Assembly (NCBI RefSeq): GCF_001894865.1
Contig: NZ_BCXA01000050.1
Location: forward strand, 1 to 55,537
Origin: Rhodococcus maanshanensis NBRC 100610
GTDB taxonomy: Bacteria > Actinomycetota > Actinomycetes > Mycobacteriales > Mycobacteriaceae
Length of the DNA: 55,537 nt
Direction: 5' to 3'
Shown here: piece after piece, positions 17,998-25,635 of the stretch
How the letters are laid out: every line of letters begins with the position of its first letter
How positions within the stretch are numbered: the first letter of the stretch is position 1
Made by a program: the position numbers and the translations under genes
Notes under the pieces: model-generated
The model's database searches: none
What the model was told of the DNA's origin: nothing
The model's input: the letters and a program-made list of their open reading frames with translations, nothing else

Positions 17998-18941
17998 TCG
18001 CCGACCGCGACCGACCGGTAGATCGTTCCGTCGTACTCGTCTTCCTCGGCATCCTCACCGTCGAGACTCAGGTGCATTCCGGACGGTTCGAGTGCCGCCC
18101 GCAGCCGCTCCCGCATGCCGTCGCTCAGGTAGTTGTGGTGCAGGTCGAGCGTTTCGAGGTGGGTGAGCGACTGACCGCCGAGCAGCGCCTCGGCGCCGGC
18201 GTCAAGCAGTACCCCCTTGGACAGATCCAGGACGCGCAGCCGCGGAACGATCGGCGCCGTCGCGACGGCGGCCGCGATCTCGTCCTGGTACTCGCTGTTC
18301 GAGAGCGCGAGGCGGGTCAAGAGGGGGAGCTTCTCCCCGGAGAGGATTGGGGCGAGGTCCTCGACGCTGGAATCGGCGCCGTATTCCTCTGTGCCCAACC
18401 ACAATTCCAGATCGGTAAGGGACGGAAGATCCGAATCGGCCACCGCCCGGACCACGTCGGCCGGCAGGCCGCCCGACTCGAACACCAGGCTGCGCAGGTT
18501 CTCGTGCCGGACCGGGGTCAGTGCCAGCTGGTTGCCGCCGCGCACCGACAGGTGCTCCAGCCGCGGAAACGCCGTCAGCAAGGCGGTGACGTCCGACTGC
18601 ACGATCCAGGAGATCTCGCAGTCCTCGACGGTCATGTCTCCGATGAACAGGGCCCGCAACGCGGGGAGATCGCCGGAAGCCGCGACGAGAGCCTCCACCA
18701 CGTCGGCGGAACTCTCCTCGTATGGATCCGTCCAGCCGCCGACGACGATCGCCTGCACCGTCGACGGATCGACCGCGGCACGGAACTTCTCGAAAGCCTC
18801 CGGCCACCCCATGGGCGGTTCGTACGTGGGAACCGAGATTCGCCAGGCGACCGGGCCCTCCTCGGGCATGGTGGGGGCAGTGTCGATGGGGAACTCCAGG
18901 ACCGGAAGTCCGTGGAACTCTTTCTGCAGCTCGCTGATCAC
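17994..18941 (-). CDS. STM4015 family protein (leucine-rich repeats)
   Basis: 315 residues. After an acidic N-terminal domain with DPSTVQAIVVGGW, leucine-rich repeats run from about residue 95 to 290 (LPALRALFIGD, FPRLEHLSVRGGNQLALTP, RLRVLDLSKGVLLDAGAEAL, LTHLETLDLHHNYLSDGM). The tail is acidic and aromatic (GEDAEEDEYDGTIYRSVAVG). Probably a protein-binding scaffold. First gene of the coupled cluster; GTG start with AGGAG 7 nt upstream. Whether the tail is a substrate for the partner enzymes is unknown. Confidence 0.88.
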   Translation of the reverse strand: MISELQKEFHGLPVLEFPIDTAPTMPEEGPVAWRISVPTYEPPMGWPEAFEKFRAAVDPSTVQAIVVGGWTDPYEESSADVVEALVAASGDLPALRALFIGDMTVEDCEISWIVQSDVTALLTAFPRLEHLSVRGGNQLALTPVRHENLRSLVFESGGLPADVVRAVADSDLPSLTDLELWLGTEEYGADSSVEDLAPILSGEKLPLLTRLALSNSEYQDEIAAAVATAPIVPRLRVLDLSKGVLLDAGAEALLGGQSLTHLETLDLHHNYLSDGMRERLRAALEPSGMHLSLDGEDAEEDEYDGTIYRSVAVGE

Positions 18942-19237
18942 CGGGGGGCTCCTGGTCTCGGGTGGGCTCGGTGGGCACTATGCCCGATTTGGGGCGGTTG
19001 CTGACGACCCTACAGACCACCCCGCTCGGGCATTCATCAACGCCTCCGAGGTCGACCCGACGTCGGCGGCGGGCGGGGTCGACCGCCGCTGACCCTGAAA
19101 CCCGTTGTCGCGCAGACGGGCACCAGCCGCGGTGGCAGCGCGGTCGTCGACATCACGGCCTCGGCGCCAAGACCGGGATCGGGGGTGCTGTCGGAGGTCG
19201 ACCGTAGGGTCGGCACGACGGGCCGAGTGGCCCGCGA
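18942..19237. other. 296 bp spacer upstream of the STM4015-4011 cluster
   Basis: No credible gene. It must hold the cluster promoter, but no clear -10/-35 pair is visible and no palindrome stands out. Confidence 0.4.
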
Positions 19238-19447
19238 ATGAGGAGGAGTGAGCTATGGGGGCCTGCGTATGTCGGGTCCCTGACCCCGGAGCAGCGTGCC
19301 TGGATCGTCACGACGCTCGAACGCGCGATCGCTGACAGCGACACATCGGAGCTGCGCGAGTTGTGTGCCGAGAACGGCCCGGAGGATCTGGAGAAGTGGC
19401 GGGCGCTGATCCTGCGCAGCGTGGAGAGCCTCGGGGCACTGGGCTGA
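19238..19447 (+). CDS. Small hypothetical protein
   Basis: 69 residues. The helical segment LTPEQRAWIVTTLERAIADS and following ELRELCAENGPEDLEKWRAL look genuinely coded. The only in-frame start is ATG 19238, which itself contains the AGGAGG string, so the true N-terminus is uncertain; an upstream frameshift is possible. No known domain. Confidence 0.45.
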   Translation: MRRSELWGPAYVGSLTPEQRAWIVTTLERAIADSDTSELRELCAENGPEDLEKWRALILRSVESLGALG

Positions 19448-19473
19448 GCGCGGGCCGGCAGTGAGACGGCCGC

Positions 19474-19968
19474 TCAGCGTTCCGCGAGTGGTGTGCTGAG
19501 TTCGGTGAAGTCGCCGGTGGGGGCCAGATCCCGCAGTAGCCGAAGCAGATCCTCGGGTGGGCTGGTCAGGCGCCGCTGGCCGAGGTCGAGCCAGCCCCCG
19601 GTCGAGGTCACCGTGGCGGCGACAGTGCCGTCTGCTCGGGTGAAGGTGTTCCGCATCATGAAGCGGGCGCCGTCGGGCGAGAGGCCCGCCATCTGCAGGG
19701 ACAGCTCTGCCTGTTCGAGAAGGCGCAGTTCGGAGCGGTAACGGAGCTGGTCGGTTTGGATCACCGGACCGAAGCCGCGCCTCGCGAACTCACCCGCTGA
19801 GAACCCGGATCCGGCGAAGTACTGCATCCTGCTGTTCTCCGCGGCCGCCAGGTACGCGGTGGTGCGCATGTGGCCGTTCTGATCCATGTCCGACCATTGG
19901 GGTCGGAACGGGATCGCGAAGGTGTGATGTCGCTGCGTGTTTGTATCCGGACCACTCATGGGAACCAT
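19474..19968 (-). CDS. Hotdog-fold acyl-CoA thioesterase
   Basis: 164 residues. The 4HBT signature WSDMDQNGHMRTTAYL (near 25-40) carries the catalytic Asp and the D-x-N-G-H-M core. LRYRSELRLLEQAELSLQM and MRNTFTRADGTVAATVTSTG supply the central sheet. It cleaves acyl-CoA to free acid; chain length cannot be told. ATG 19968 or 19959 are both possible starts. It is divergent from an HxlR regulator, with a perfect inverted repeat between them, so it is probably that regulator's target. Confidence 0.85.
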   Translation of the reverse strand: MVPMSGPDTNTQRHHTFAIPFRPQWSDMDQNGHMRTTAYLAAAENSRMQYFAGSGFSAGEFARRGFGPVIQTDQLRYRSELRLLEQAELSLQMAGLSPDGARFMMRNTFTRADGTVAATVTSTGGWLDLGQRRLTSPPEDLLRLLRDLAPTGDFTELSTPLAER

Positions 19969-19995
19969 GCTCGGCGCCCCGATCCGTGGTGGCTA

Positions 19996-20010
19996 GTTCA
20001 AATTTTGAAC
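19996..20010. promoter_or_regulatory. Perfect inverted repeat, likely HxlR operator
   Basis: GTTCAAATTTTGAAC: two 7-bp arms (GTTCAAA/TTTGAAC) around one central T. It lies 28 bp upstream of the thioesterase ATG and 36 bp upstream of the regulator's GTG, in a 77 bp divergent spacer, and is far more AT-rich than its surroundings. Size and symmetry suit a dimeric winged-helix repressor. Confidence 0.7.
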
Positions 20011-20045
20011 CTCGCACGGCGTCGATTCGGGATTAGTCTCCTCGG

Positions 20046-20732
20046 GTGAGCGGATACGGCCAGTTCTGCGCGGTCGCGCGTGCCCTGGAGGTGGTGGGCG
20101 AGCGGTGGACCCTGCTGATCGTGCGCGAGCTACTGCTCGGTGCTGCATCCTTCGGCGACATCCGCCGAGGCCTGCCTCGGATCCCGAAGGCCACGCTGTC
20201 AGCACGGCTGCGCGGACTCCGGGCCGCCGGGATCGTCGACGCCGACTACCGGCTCACCGATACCGGGTTGGCGCTGGCGCCGGTGGTGCGGGAACTGGCA
20301 CGGTGGGCGGTCGCCACCGACAGCGTTGCCCTGTCCGAGGACGACCTGGATACGGCGGCGCTGACGTGGGACATGCAGCGGCGTGTCGATACCGACGCCC
20401 TACCCGAGCGGCCGCTCGTGCTCGCGCTGGAGTTCACCGACAGGCCGGCTGCCGACCGCCGCTTCTGGCTGCACCTGTCGCGAGGGAGCATCAATCTGTG
20501 CCGCGACGACACCGGGGCCCCGGTCGATGTCTGGCTCACCGCACCGACCGGCGTGCTGACCAGGTGGTGGCTCGGCGAATTGGCCTGGACCGAAGTTCTC
20601 GGCCACCCGGAAGTGCGGGTACACGGCGACCGGACGCTCCAACGCGAGATGCCGCGCTGGTTCAAGCGCTACCTGTTCAGACCGGAAAATCTGAGCGGAC
20701 CCGAGAACACGGTTCACGAGCCCTCGGGATAG
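20046..20732 (+). CDS. HxlR-family winged-helix regulator with C-terminal SCP2-like domain
   Basis: 228 residues. HxlR domain at about 1-100: FCAVARALEVVGERWTLLIV, LLGAASFGDIRRGLPRIPK and LSARLRGLRAAGIVD. The C-terminal 110 residues (LVLALEFTDRPAADRRFWLH, then VDVWLTAPTGVLTRWWLGEL) resemble the SCP2 sterol/lipid-binding fold seen in some actinobacterial HxlR proteins, suggesting an acyl or lipid effector. GTG start; possibly leaderless, as no Shine-Dalgarno is visible. Divergent from the thioesterase. Confidence 0.85.
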   Translation: MSGYGQFCAVARALEVVGERWTLLIVRELLLGAASFGDIRRGLPRIPKATLSARLRGLRAAGIVDADYRLTDTGLALAPVVRELARWAVATDSVALSEDDLDTAALTWDMQRRVDTDALPERPLVLALEFTDRPAADRRFWLHLSRGSINLCRDDTGAPVDVWLTAPTGVLTRWWLGELAWTEVLGHPEVRVHGDRTLQREMPRWFKRYLFRPENLSGPENTVHEPSG

Positions 20733-20887
20733 CGCCATATGACCGCTCGGTATTCACTCGATCCCGGTCTGGGTAGGACGGGAAATCGCGCGGAATCCAG
20801 CGATCGAACTGGCCCGTACGCGTGGTGATCGATACGTTTGATCCTTCAGCGAAGGCAATTGCCCGTGGCCGATGAAGAGGATCGAAC

Positions 20888-21571
20888 GTGACCAAGCGAA
20901 TACTCCACGTCGTCACCAACGTCGCACACTATGCCGATCCATCCGAGCCGACCGGTCTGTGGCTGTCGGAGCTCACCCATGCCCACGAGATCTTCGCGGC
21001 GAAGGGGTACGAGCAGCGCATCATCAGCCCGAAGGGTGGACTCTCGCCGCTGGAGCCTCGCTCCCTCAAATGGCCGAATGTCGATGCGACGGCCAAGGCG
21101 TGGTTGGCGGACGACGCCCGCAAGGATCTGCTGTCGAACACGGCCAGGCCTGACGAGGTCGATCCGGCGGACTTCGATGCGATCTACTTCACCGGCGGGC
21201 ACGCAGTGATGTGGGATTTCCCCGATGACGAAGGGCTGCAGCGGATCACGCGCGACATCTACGAGCGCGGCGGGATCGTCTCGTCTGTCTGCCACGGCTA
21301 TTGCGGCCTGCTGAACACCGAGCTGTCCGACGGCACGCTGCTGGTTGCAGGGCGTCGGCTCACCGGCTTTTCCTGGCGGGAGGAAGTGCTGGCCAGGGTC
21401 GCCGACAAGGTGCCCTACAACGTCGAGGAGGACATGAAGCGGCGCGGGGCGCTCTACGAGAAGGCCCTGCTGCCGTTCACTTCGAAGGTCGTTGTCGATG
21501 GCCGACTGGTGACCGGCCAGAATCCGCAGTCGGCCAAAGCGACGGCCGAGCGGGTGGCCGACCTGCTCTGA
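20888..21571 (+). CDS. DJ-1/PfpI (class I glutamine amidotransferase-like) protein
   Basis: 227 residues. Nucleophile elbow VSSVCHGYCGLL (Cys near residue 137 followed by His), Glu/Asp-rich active-site region FTGGHAVMWDFPDDEGLQ and N-terminal ELTHAHEIFAAKGYE fit the Hsp31/DJ-1 group (chaperone, glyoxalase III or deglycase-like activities). GTG start with AGAGGA upstream. A monocistronic unit ending at a hairpin shared with the convergent nitronate monooxygenase gene. Confidence 0.86.
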   Translation: MTKRILHVVTNVAHYADPSEPTGLWLSELTHAHEIFAAKGYEQRIISPKGGLSPLEPRSLKWPNVDATAKAWLADDARKDLLSNTARPDEVDPADFDAIYFTGGHAVMWDFPDDEGLQRITRDIYERGGIVSSVCHGYCGLLNTELSDGTLLVAGRRLTGFSWREEVLARVADKVPYNVEEDMKRRGALYEKALLPFTSKVVVDGRLVTGQNPQSAKATAERVADLL

Positions 21572-21584
21572 CGCCAGGCCTTGC

Positions 21585-21624
21585 TCGGGAAGGATCGCAG
21601 AGCACCGGTCCCGACCCTTCCCGA
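21585..21624. terminator. Hairpin between convergent genes
   Basis: Arms TCGGGAAGG and CCTTCCCGA (perfect 9 bp) with a 22-nt loop, between the DJ-1-type gene (+) and the nitronate monooxygenase gene (-). No T-tract, so it could serve both directions only weakly. Confidence 0.45.
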
Positions 21625-21633
21625 CACTGAACG

Positions 21634-22770
21634 TCAGGCGTTCGCGGCCGCGTTGTTCAGCTGCTCGAGGGTGCCCGTCGCCTCGAGGTATTCCTGCACC
21701 CAGCGCTCGATGACGGCCGAGGTCTTCTCCACCTTGGTGAACTGGCCGACGACCTGACCGACGGGGTTGAACGCGACGTCGACGGTCTCGTCCGGGTACT
21801 TGTGGGTGGCGGCGACCGCCATCCCGGACACCATGTACTGGAGCGGCATGCCGAGCGGTTCGGGGTTGCCCTCCTGCTCCCACGCCTCGGTCCAGTCATT
21901 ACGCAGCATCCGGCACGGCTTGCCGGTGAACGAGCGGCTGCGCACGGTGTCGCGACTGCTGGCATTCGCGTACGCGGCCTGCTGGACGGGTGTGTTCTCG
22001 GCCTCCTCGACCATCAGCCACTGCGAGCCGGACCAGGCGCCCTGGGCGCCCATCGCCAGCGCGGCGGCGATCTGCTGTCCGCTGCCGATGCCGCCTGCGG
22101 CGAGCACCGGGACCGGTGCGACCTCCTTGACGACCTGCGGCCACAGGACGATCGAGCCGACCTCGCCGCAGTGCCCGCCGCCCTCGCCGCCCTGCGCGAT
22201 GATGATGTCCACGCCGGCGTCGGCGTGCTTACGGGCTTGGTAGGGCGAGCCGCACAGTGCGGCGACCTTGCGGCCTGCGTCGTGGATGTGCTTGATCATG
22301 TCCGCCGGAGGCGTGCCGAGCGCGTTCGCGATGAGCGTCACCTTCGGGTGCTGCAATGCGACCTCCACCTGCGGGGTGGCGGTGGCCTCCGTCCAGCCGA
22401 GAAGCTGCAACGCGTTCTCGTTGCCGTCGTCGGGCAGGGGCACGCCGTGGTCGGTGAGGATCTTGCGTCCGAAATCGAGGGTTTCCTTCGGCACCATCGA
22501 CTGCAGCATCTTCGTCAGCTCGTCCGCCGACAGGTTCGAGTCCATGCCCTCGTACTTGTTCGGGATGACGATGTCGACCCCGTACGGATGGTCGCCGATG
22601 TGCTCATCGATCCAGTTCAGCTCGATTTCCAGCTCCTCGGGAGTGAACCCGACCGCGCCGAGGACGCCGAAGCCGCCTGCCTTGCTGACGGCAACCACGA
22701 CGTCGCGGCAGTGGGTGAACGCGAAGATGGGGAACTCGATGCCGAGTTCGTCGCACAGGGGTGTGTGCAC
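21634..22770 (-). CDS. Nitronate monooxygenase (FMN, 2-nitropropane dioxygenase family)
   Basis: 378 residues, TIM-barrel FMN enzyme. MHTPLCDELGIEFPIFAFTH, KAGGFGVLGAVGFTPEELE, IIAQGGEGGGHCGEVGS (phosphate binding) and PVLAAGGIGSGQQIAAALAM are the family hallmarks. It oxidises alkyl nitronates such as propionate 3-nitronate. Transcribed in the same direction as helR and 105 bp downstream of it, so read-through from the RAE promoter is possible but not shown. Confidence 0.87.
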   Translation of the reverse strand: MHTPLCDELGIEFPIFAFTHCRDVVVAVSKAGGFGVLGAVGFTPEELEIELNWIDEHIGDHPYGVDIVIPNKYEGMDSNLSADELTKMLQSMVPKETLDFGRKILTDHGVPLPDDGNENALQLLGWTEATATPQVEVALQHPKVTLIANALGTPPADMIKHIHDAGRKVAALCGSPYQARKHADAGVDIIIAQGGEGGGHCGEVGSIVLWPQVVKEVAPVPVLAAGGIGSGQQIAAALAMGAQGAWSGSQWLMVEEAENTPVQQAAYANASSRDTVRSRSFTGKPCRMLRNDWTEAWEQEGNPEPLGMPLQYMVSGMAVAATHKYPDETVDVAFNPVGQVVGQFTKVEKTSAVIERWVQEYLEATGTLEQLNNAAANA

Positions 22771-22875
22771 GGGTACTCCTTCGTTGAGGTGAACGCGTCT
22801 TCTGTAACGCGTTTCACCATAGGTCGAGGGCGTTTCCGGAGTGTGGCTGTTGGCGAATCGACCTTCGATCGGTCG

Positions 22876-25086
22876 TCAGCCGGCCGCCCCGGTTTCGGCC
22901 AATCCGGTCAGGGCCTGCGGCAAGGGACCAAGGTGCAGCACGCCGAGGCGTTGGGTGGCGCGGGTGAGTGCGACGTAGAGTTCGGCCGCCCCGCGCGGCC
23001 CGTCGGCGAGGATCCGTTCCGGTTCCACGACCAGGACCGCGTCGAACTCCAGGCCCTTCGTCTCCGACGCGGGAACCGTGCCCGGCACCCCGGGCGGCCC
23101 GATCACGACGCTGGTGCCTTCGCGCCCGGCCTCGTCCCGGACGAACTCCTCGATGGCCATCGCGAGTTCGTCCTCGGTGACCAGCCGGGACCATGGCCGG
23201 ACGCCGCACGCGCGGACCGACTCCGGTGGCCGGACCCCGGGCGCGAACTCGGCGAGCAGCGCGCCGGCGACACCCATGATCTCCGCCGGCGTGCGGTAGT
23301 TCACCGACAGCGACCGGTAGGCCCAGCGGCCGGGCACGTACGGTTCGAACAGCGTGTCCCAGGAGGTCGCTCCGGCCGCCGACCGGCGCTGGGCGAGATC
23401 GCCCACCACCGTGAAGGACCGGTCCGGGCAGCGCCGCATCAGCACCCGCCAGTCCATCTCGGACAGTTCCTGCGCCTCGTCGACCACGACGTGCCGGTAG
23501 GTCCAGTCCCGGTCCGCCGCGGCGCGCTCGGCGAGTTCCCTGGTGTCCCGCTCGAGGAAGCGATCGGCAAGGTCCTCCGCGTAGAGCAGATCCGTTGCGA
23601 ACAAGTGGTCGTCGTCGTCCATGTGGTCCTCGCGGCCGACCATGAGGTCGAGCACGCCGGCCGCGTACGCCGCCTCGGCCTCGGCGGCGGCCTTCCGCTC
23701 CCGCTCCGCGGTCTGCTCGGCCGCCGGGTCCGGGCCGAGCAGGTCGACCAGTTCGTCGAGCAGCGGCAGGTCCGACACCGTCCAGGCATCGCCGTCGGCA
23801 CGCAGCAGGGCGTCGGCGCCCGCCGCGCGCAGGCGTTCGGGGGACGTGTACAGCTGTGCCAGAAGTGTTTCCGGCGTCAGGATCGGCCACAGTTCGTCGA
23901 GCGCGGCGACGAACGCGTCGTTGTCGGCGAGCTCGGCGACCAGGTCCGCCCGCAACTCCTCCCAGGCCTGCCCGTCCTTCCTGGTCAGCCAGCCCCGGCC
24001 GATCCGGGCCATCGCCCGTTCGGTGAGCACGTAGGTCACGATCTCGCGGAACACCGCGCGAGCCTCGTTGTGCGGCAGCCCGCTCGCGCGCGCCTCCTCC
24101 CTGGCCCATTCCGCGGTCTCGGCGTCGATCCGCACCGCGACATCCGACAGCTCGATCGGCAGCGGATCCCCTGGCAGTCGCTGCCGATCGGCGATCGCCG
24201 CCGCGAGCACGTCCAGGACCTTCAGCGAACCCTTGAGCCGCGCGGCTTCCGGGGCGTCCTCGGCGGTGACGCGGAGACCGGGCACGAGATCGCCTGCGGT
24301 CATGAACACCACGTCGGACTCGCCCAGCGACGGAAGAACGCGGCCGATGTGGTTCAGGAACGCCGGGTTGGGCCCGACCACGAGCACCCCGTGGCGCTCC
24401 ATCCGCTCCCGCTGCGTGTAGAGCAGGTACGCGACACGGTGCAGCGCCACCACGGTCTTCCCGGTGCCGGGGCCGCCCTCGATCACCAGCACCCCGGGGT
24501 GGTCGAGCCGGATGATCTGGTCCTGTTCGGCCTGGATCGTCGCCACGATGTCGCGCATCCCCTCGCCGCGCGGCGCGTTGACCGCCGCGAGCAGGGCGGA
24601 GTCTCCCCTGCCGTCATCGTCGGCACCGTCCGGGCGGCCGAGCGCCTCGTCGGTGAAATCGACCACCTGGCGCCCCCGGGCGTGGAACTGGCGGCGCCTG
24701 CGCATGTTCTCCGGGCTGGCGGCGGTGGCGACGTAGAACGCGCGCGACGCGGGTGCCCGCCAATCGAGCAGCAGCGGTTCGTAGTCGTTCGCCTCGTCGA
24801 AGATGCCGATCCGGCCGACGTACGAATGTTCGCCCGAAAGGGTGTCCAACCGACCGAAACACAGCCCGTTGTCGGCCACGTCCAGCCGATTCACCTCCCG
24901 CGCCAGCGCGCGCACCTCGGCATCTCGGTCCACGAGGGTCCCGCCGTTCTCGGCGTCGATGGGGCCCCGCAACGCCGCGCCGTATCGACCCTTCACCCGC
25001 GCGCGCTCGGCGTCGAGCCGCGCGTAGAGCCCGGCCACGTGGTTCCGCTCGGACCGCAACTCGTCTTCGTGTCCCTGAGTCGACAT
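22876..25086 (-). CDS. helR: HelD/HelR-like RNA polymerase-recycling ATPase (rifamycin protection)
   Basis: 736 residues. An N-terminal antiparallel coiled-coil arm (about 1-70) typical of HelD proteins, Walker A GGPGTGKTVVALH (204-216), a split SF1 (UvrD/Rep-like) ATPase with VVVDEAQELSEMDW, VVGDLAQRRSAA, SVNYRTPAEI and C-terminal LYVALTRATQRLGVL. Actinobacterial HelR displaces rifamycin from RNA polymerase. The HelR rather than generic HelD call rests on the rifamycin-associated element directly upstream at 25140-25159 in its transcribed leader. The ATG at 25086 follows a GGGGG string; the leader hairpin ends 13 nt before it. Confidence 0.88.
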   Translation of the reverse strand: MSTQGHEDELRSERNHVAGLYARLDAERARVKGRYGAALRGPIDAENGGTLVDRDAEVRALAREVNRLDVADNGLCFGRLDTLSGEHSYVGRIGIFDEANDYEPLLLDWRAPASRAFYVATAASPENMRRRRQFHARGRQVVDFTDEALGRPDGADDDGRGDSALLAAVNAPRGEGMRDIVATIQAEQDQIIRLDHPGVLVIEGGPGTGKTVVALHRVAYLLYTQRERMERHGVLVVGPNPAFLNHIGRVLPSLGESDVVFMTAGDLVPGLRVTAEDAPEAARLKGSLKVLDVLAAAIADRQRLPGDPLPIELSDVAVRIDAETAEWAREEARASGLPHNEARAVFREIVTYVLTERAMARIGRGWLTRKDGQAWEELRADLVAELADNDAFVAALDELWPILTPETLLAQLYTSPERLRAAGADALLRADGDAWTVSDLPLLDELVDLLGPDPAAEQTAERERKAAAEAEAAYAAGVLDLMVGREDHMDDDDHLFATDLLYAEDLADRFLERDTRELAERAAADRDWTYRHVVVDEAQELSEMDWRVLMRRCPDRSFTVVGDLAQRRSAAGATSWDTLFEPYVPGRWAYRSLSVNYRTPAEIMGVAGALLAEFAPGVRPPESVRACGVRPWSRLVTEDELAMAIEEFVRDEAGREGTSVVIGPPGVPGTVPASETKGLEFDAVLVVEPERILADGPRGAAELYVALTRATQRLGVLHLGPLPQALTGLAETGAAG

Positions 25087-25098
25087 GTGCCCCCATTT

Positions 25099-25132
25099 CC
25101 GCAGGTTCTGGCTTCGGCCAGCGATTCTGCGG
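25099..25132 (-). promoter_or_regulatory. Conserved 5'UTR hairpin of helR
   Basis: On the minus strand: CCGCAG, internal AATCG, CTGGC, loop CGAA, GCCAG, AAC, CTGCGG. Two stacked perfect stems, ending 12 nt before the helR ATG. The same structure recurs before the monooxygenase gene at 30620-30653, with compensating changes. Confidence 0.65.
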
Positions 25133-25139
25133 CACCACC

Positions 25140-25159
25140 GGGGTCTTGCCGCAAGCCCC
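25140..25159 (-). promoter_or_regulatory. Rifamycin-associated element (RAE) of helR
   Basis: Minus strand GGGGCTTGCGGCAAGACCCC, an imperfect inverted repeat matching the RAE that precedes rifamycin-inactivation genes in actinomycetes. It lies about 8-27 nt downstream of the -10 box, so it is probably within the transcript or at its start. Confidence 0.82.
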
Positions 25160-25166
25160 CCGGTGC

Positions 25167-25172
25167 GCTATA
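25167..25172 (-). promoter_or_regulatory. Candidate -10 box (TATAGC) of helR
   Basis: TATAGCGCACC precedes the RAE and is identical in the monooxygenase promoter. The -35 is not obvious. Upstream lies the inverted repeat at 25183-25206. Confidence 0.5.
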
Positions 25173-25182
25173 AGTTGAAAGT

Positions 25183-25206
25183 GGAAAGGAGCAGGTACTC
25201 CTTTCC
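25183..25206. repeat. Inverted repeat upstream of the helR promoter
   Basis: GGAAAGGAG, six bases, CTCCTTTCC: perfect 9-bp arms, centred about 22 bp upstream of the -10. A diverged copy sits at the equivalent place before the monooxygenase gene. It may bind an activator or act in the -35 region. Confidence 0.5.
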
Positions 25207-25392
25207 ATTCTTTGTTTGGCCGCACTTCCTTCCCGCGAAGCGGCGTGGTGTCGTCCGCCCCCTCCTGGTCGTGAACGCGCGCCGAACGGCGGCCGGAGCA
25301 TGCGCGGGGACGGCGAAAGTTTCGTTGTGTAACGGAATCACCTTCGCGGCCGACAGTTCCGATGTACTGCAAACGAACAGGGAGGGAAGCAC

Positions 25393-25536
25393 ATGGGTTC
25401 GGCTGTCGATGCTCTGGAATGGATCCGCGAGGGGTACCTGGCCGGTGATCCGCTGCGATCTGCTCTCTTCGTCGGGGCGTCGTTCATCACGATGCCGTTG
25501 CAGCTGATCGCGACGATGCTGGGCCGTCCCTTCTAG
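25393..25536 (+). CDS. Small 47-residue hydrophobic protein
   Basis: GGGAGGG lies 6 nt before the ATG and a strong terminator follows the stop, so this is a complete small gene. The peptide starts MGSAVDALEWIREGYLAGDP and continues with an amphipathic to hydrophobic helix (SALFVGASFITMPLQLIATM), possibly membrane-associated. Its promoter must lie in the 186 bp divergent spacer shared with helR. No family recognised. Confidence 0.7.
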   Translation: MGSAVDALEWIREGYLAGDPLRSALFVGASFITMPLQLIATMLGRPF

Positions 25537-25562
25537 CCCACTGTCAGCACCAATTTCAGAAG

Positions 25563-25596
25563 GCCGCCCCTCCCATAGTGGGAGGGGCGGCTTTTT
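25563..25596 (+). terminator. Strong intrinsic terminator
   Basis: Perfect 13-bp stem (GCCGCCCCTCCCA / TGGGAGGGGCGGC), 3-nt loop TAG, then TTTTT. It closes the 47-residue gene; the convergent DinB-like gene stops 40 bp on. Confidence 0.93.
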
Positions 25597-25635
25597 GAAT
25601 GCAGCACGGCAGTCCAGCCTGCCCGCACGCCAGGG

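Noticed and set aside
21802-25173. 1123-codon open frame on the plus strand
   Set aside because: It runs antisense to the nitronate monooxygenase and helR genes, both with clear motifs. Its translation is Arg/Asp/Gly/Val-rich and repetitive, as expected for the mirror of high-GC codons.
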